From positions 1 to 64,000 of the forward strand of contig NZ_QRCU01000017.1 in assembly GCF_003369445.1 (NCBI RefSeq): 64,000 nt of DNA. Direction: 5' to 3'. Under the pieces are notes generated by a model. That model was not told the origin of the DNA. It saw nothing but the letters and a program-made list of their open reading frames with translations, and searched no databases. Positions 62,860 to 64,000 of the stretch are shown one piece after another. Source of the stretch: Arthrobacter silvisoli (GTDB taxonomy: Bacteria > Actinomycetota > Actinomycetes > Actinomycetales > Micrococcaceae). How positions within the stretch are numbered: the stretch's first letter is position 1; every line of letters begins with the position of its first letter. The translations under genes were made by a program, and so were the position numbers.

Positions 62860-63803
62860 CAGCTTGCCCCGGGATGTTCGCGGGCGAGGACCTGCATTTC
62901 GGCGAGCACGAAGCCGAGGTGTTCGGAGTGCTTGCCGCGCCGGCCGCCCCCGAGCGACTGCGGGATGCGGTCCAGGCCCAGGCCGCCCTCGGCGTATTCT
63001 CCGGCGAGTCCGGCCTCGGCGAGCACCTCGCCGGTGAGGCGGTCGAAGTCTTCCCGCAGCGTGGAAGGCTGGACGCCGGTGCCGGCTTCGGCGAGGCGTG
63101 CGGTCAGTTCGTCGTCTTCGAAGATTTCGTCGACGTACGGCCAGAGCAGCCGGAAGCCCCGGATGATCCGGCGCCGGGATTCCTCGGTGCCGCCGGCCAG
63201 ACGCAGCACCCACTGGGCGCTGTGGTCGCGGTGGTAGTCCACTTCCTTGAGGGCCTTCGCGGCAATCGCGGCAATGGTGGCGTCGGCGGAGCCCGTGAGT
63301 CGTTCATAGAGCTCGAACTGGTAGTAGCTCACGATGAACTGCCGCGCGATGGTCACGGCGAAGTCCCCGTTGGGCTGTTCGAAGAGGTGTGCCGAGCGGA
63401 ACTCCGGCTCGCGGCGGAAGTATGCGAGCTCGTCCTCGCTCTTGTCCCAGTGGGCCCCCGCGTAGGTGAGGAACGATCGGGCGTGGCCCAACTGGTCCAA
63501 GGCGATGTTGCCCAAGGCGATGTCTTCTTCGAGCTCAGGTGCCCGGGAAATCCAGTGCCCCAGGCGCTGGGCCAGGATCAGTGCGTCGTCACCAAGGCGC
63601 AGGGCGTACTCGGCCACGTCTTCTCCGGGCCTGACGGTGCCGCGGCGCACTTCGAGGGCGATGTCCTCCGGACGCAGGGCGTTACCGGGGGTGATGCGGG
63701 TGGCGCTTGCCGAGCCGTCGCCGGAGGCGCCGGCACCGCTGACGCCTACGGAAATGTCGCCGTGGCCTTCGATCGCGAAATCGGTGCTGTGTTCGCTTGT
63801 CAC
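62856..63803 (-). CDS. paaC: 1,2-Phenylacetyl-CoA epoxidase, structural subunit PaaC
   Basis: A 315-residue ferritin-like subunit that forms the catalytic heterodimer with PaaA. After an N-terminal Gly/Ala-rich tail of about 60 residues, the alpha-helical core reads YALRLGDDALILAQRLGHWISRAPELEEDIALGNIALDQLGHARSF in pieces. KEVDYHRDHSAQWVLRLAGG is the second conserved helix. The Gly/Ala tail is longer than in E. coli PaaC (248 residues). The ATG overlaps the paaB stop by four bases. Confidence 0.94.
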   Translation of the reverse strand: MTSEHSTDFAIEGHGDISVGVSGAGASGDGSASATRITPGNALRPEDIALEVRRGTVRPGEDVAEYALRLGDDALILAQRLGHWISRAPELEEDIALGNIALDQLGHARSFLTYAGAHWDKSEDELAYFRREPEFRSAHLFEQPNGDFAVTIARQFIVSYYQFELYERLTGSADATIAAIAAKALKEVDYHRDHSAQWVLRLAGGTEESRRRIIRGFRLLWPYVDEIFEDDELTARLAEAGTGVQPSTLREDFDRLTGEVLAEAGLAGEYAEGGLGLDRIPQSLGGGRRGKHSEHLGFVLAEMQVLAREHPGASW

Positions 63804-64000
63804 AGGTGCTTCACGCCTTCGCTCTTGGTGTAGTAGGTGGCGTGGCGGTAGTCCTTGCCCTGCGGGGATTCGAAGAAGGACCCCTTCGAATCCGGGTCGC
63901 TGGAGGAAATCGCGTCGGCCGGGACCACCCAGATGGACACGCCTTCGTTGCGGCGGGTGTAGAGGTCGCGGGCGTTGCGCAGGGCCATGACGGCATCCGG
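63800..64000 (-). CDS. paaB: 1,2-Phenylacetyl-CoA epoxidase, subunit PaaB (C-terminal part, runs off right edge)
   Basis: The last 66 codons of PaaB and the stop. The fragment reads MALRNARDLYTRRNEGVSIWVVP, DAISSSDPDSKGSFFESP and KDYRHATYYTKSEGVKHL in order, matching PaaB C-termini. PaaB is a small non-catalytic subunit that joins the oxygenase heterodimers. Its N-terminal part and paaA should be to the right of the window on the same strand. Confidence 0.92.
   Translation of the reverse strand, partial: PDAVMALRNARDLYTRRNEGVSIWVVPADAISSSDPDSKGSFFESPQGKDYRHATYYTKSEGVKHL

Overview
The window is about 64 kb of high-GC DNA with dense, mostly short operons, frequent GTG starts, 4-base ATGA/GTGA gene overlaps, a menaquinone pathway and an aerobic phenylacetate pathway. 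These traits, and the gene families present, suggest a soil actinobacterium of the family Micrococcaceae (Arthrobacter in the broad sense). That placement is inferred from gene content; no 16S rRNA gene or other marker was read. I saw no rRNA, tRNA, CRISPR array, transposase or phage gene.

Left part (1-11505). The 5' end of a sulfonate-type ABC binding protein gene runs off the left edge behind a structured leader. Next to it are two glycosidase genes (GH29 alpha-L-fucosidase and a GH5-like enzyme). An assimilatory sulfate reduction operon follows (sulfite reductase, cysH, cysD, cysN, with a sirohydrochlorin chelatase upstream), which turns sulfate into sulfide. Then come a TRIC-type channel, a SUKH-like protein and a DUF559 protein.

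Menaquinone and transport (11944-31538). Polyprenyl diphosphate synthase, menJ, menG and divergent menF sit together. menD and menC lie 10-15 kb away, separated by phoX. Between the two groups are an amino-acid ABC transporter, a low-GC island with a secreted crystallin-fold (killer-toxin-like) protein, and an arabinose operon (araB, araD, araA, galM) behind a LacI-type regulator.

Sugar uptake (31634-39731). A LacI regulator and a CUT1 ABC transporter with a GH32 fructosidase form one regulon. Matching operators lie in front of the regulator and the binding-protein gene, which are 6 kb apart. A PAP2 phosphatase gene follows.

Middle (39923-52547). An MFS transporter, a membrane diguanylate cyclase and a ParA/MinD-like ATPase form one minus-strand run. 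Then come an APC permease, a metallo-beta-lactamase-fold hydrolase, a FAD oxidoreductase fused to a Rieske domain, and a branched-chain 2-oxoacid dehydrogenase operon (E1 alpha, E1 beta, E2) with a divergent Lrp-type regulator.

Right part (52544-64000). dTDP-rhamnose genes include an rmlC-rmlD fusion. They are followed by an alpha/beta hydrolase, a DUF222-HNH protein, two exported proteins of unknown function, and the phenylacetate genes paaB (partial), paaC, paaD, paaE and an enoyl-CoA hydratase. A diverged fragment of that hydratase gene lies 0.7 kb away as a direct repeat, with a lipoprotein gene between the two copies.
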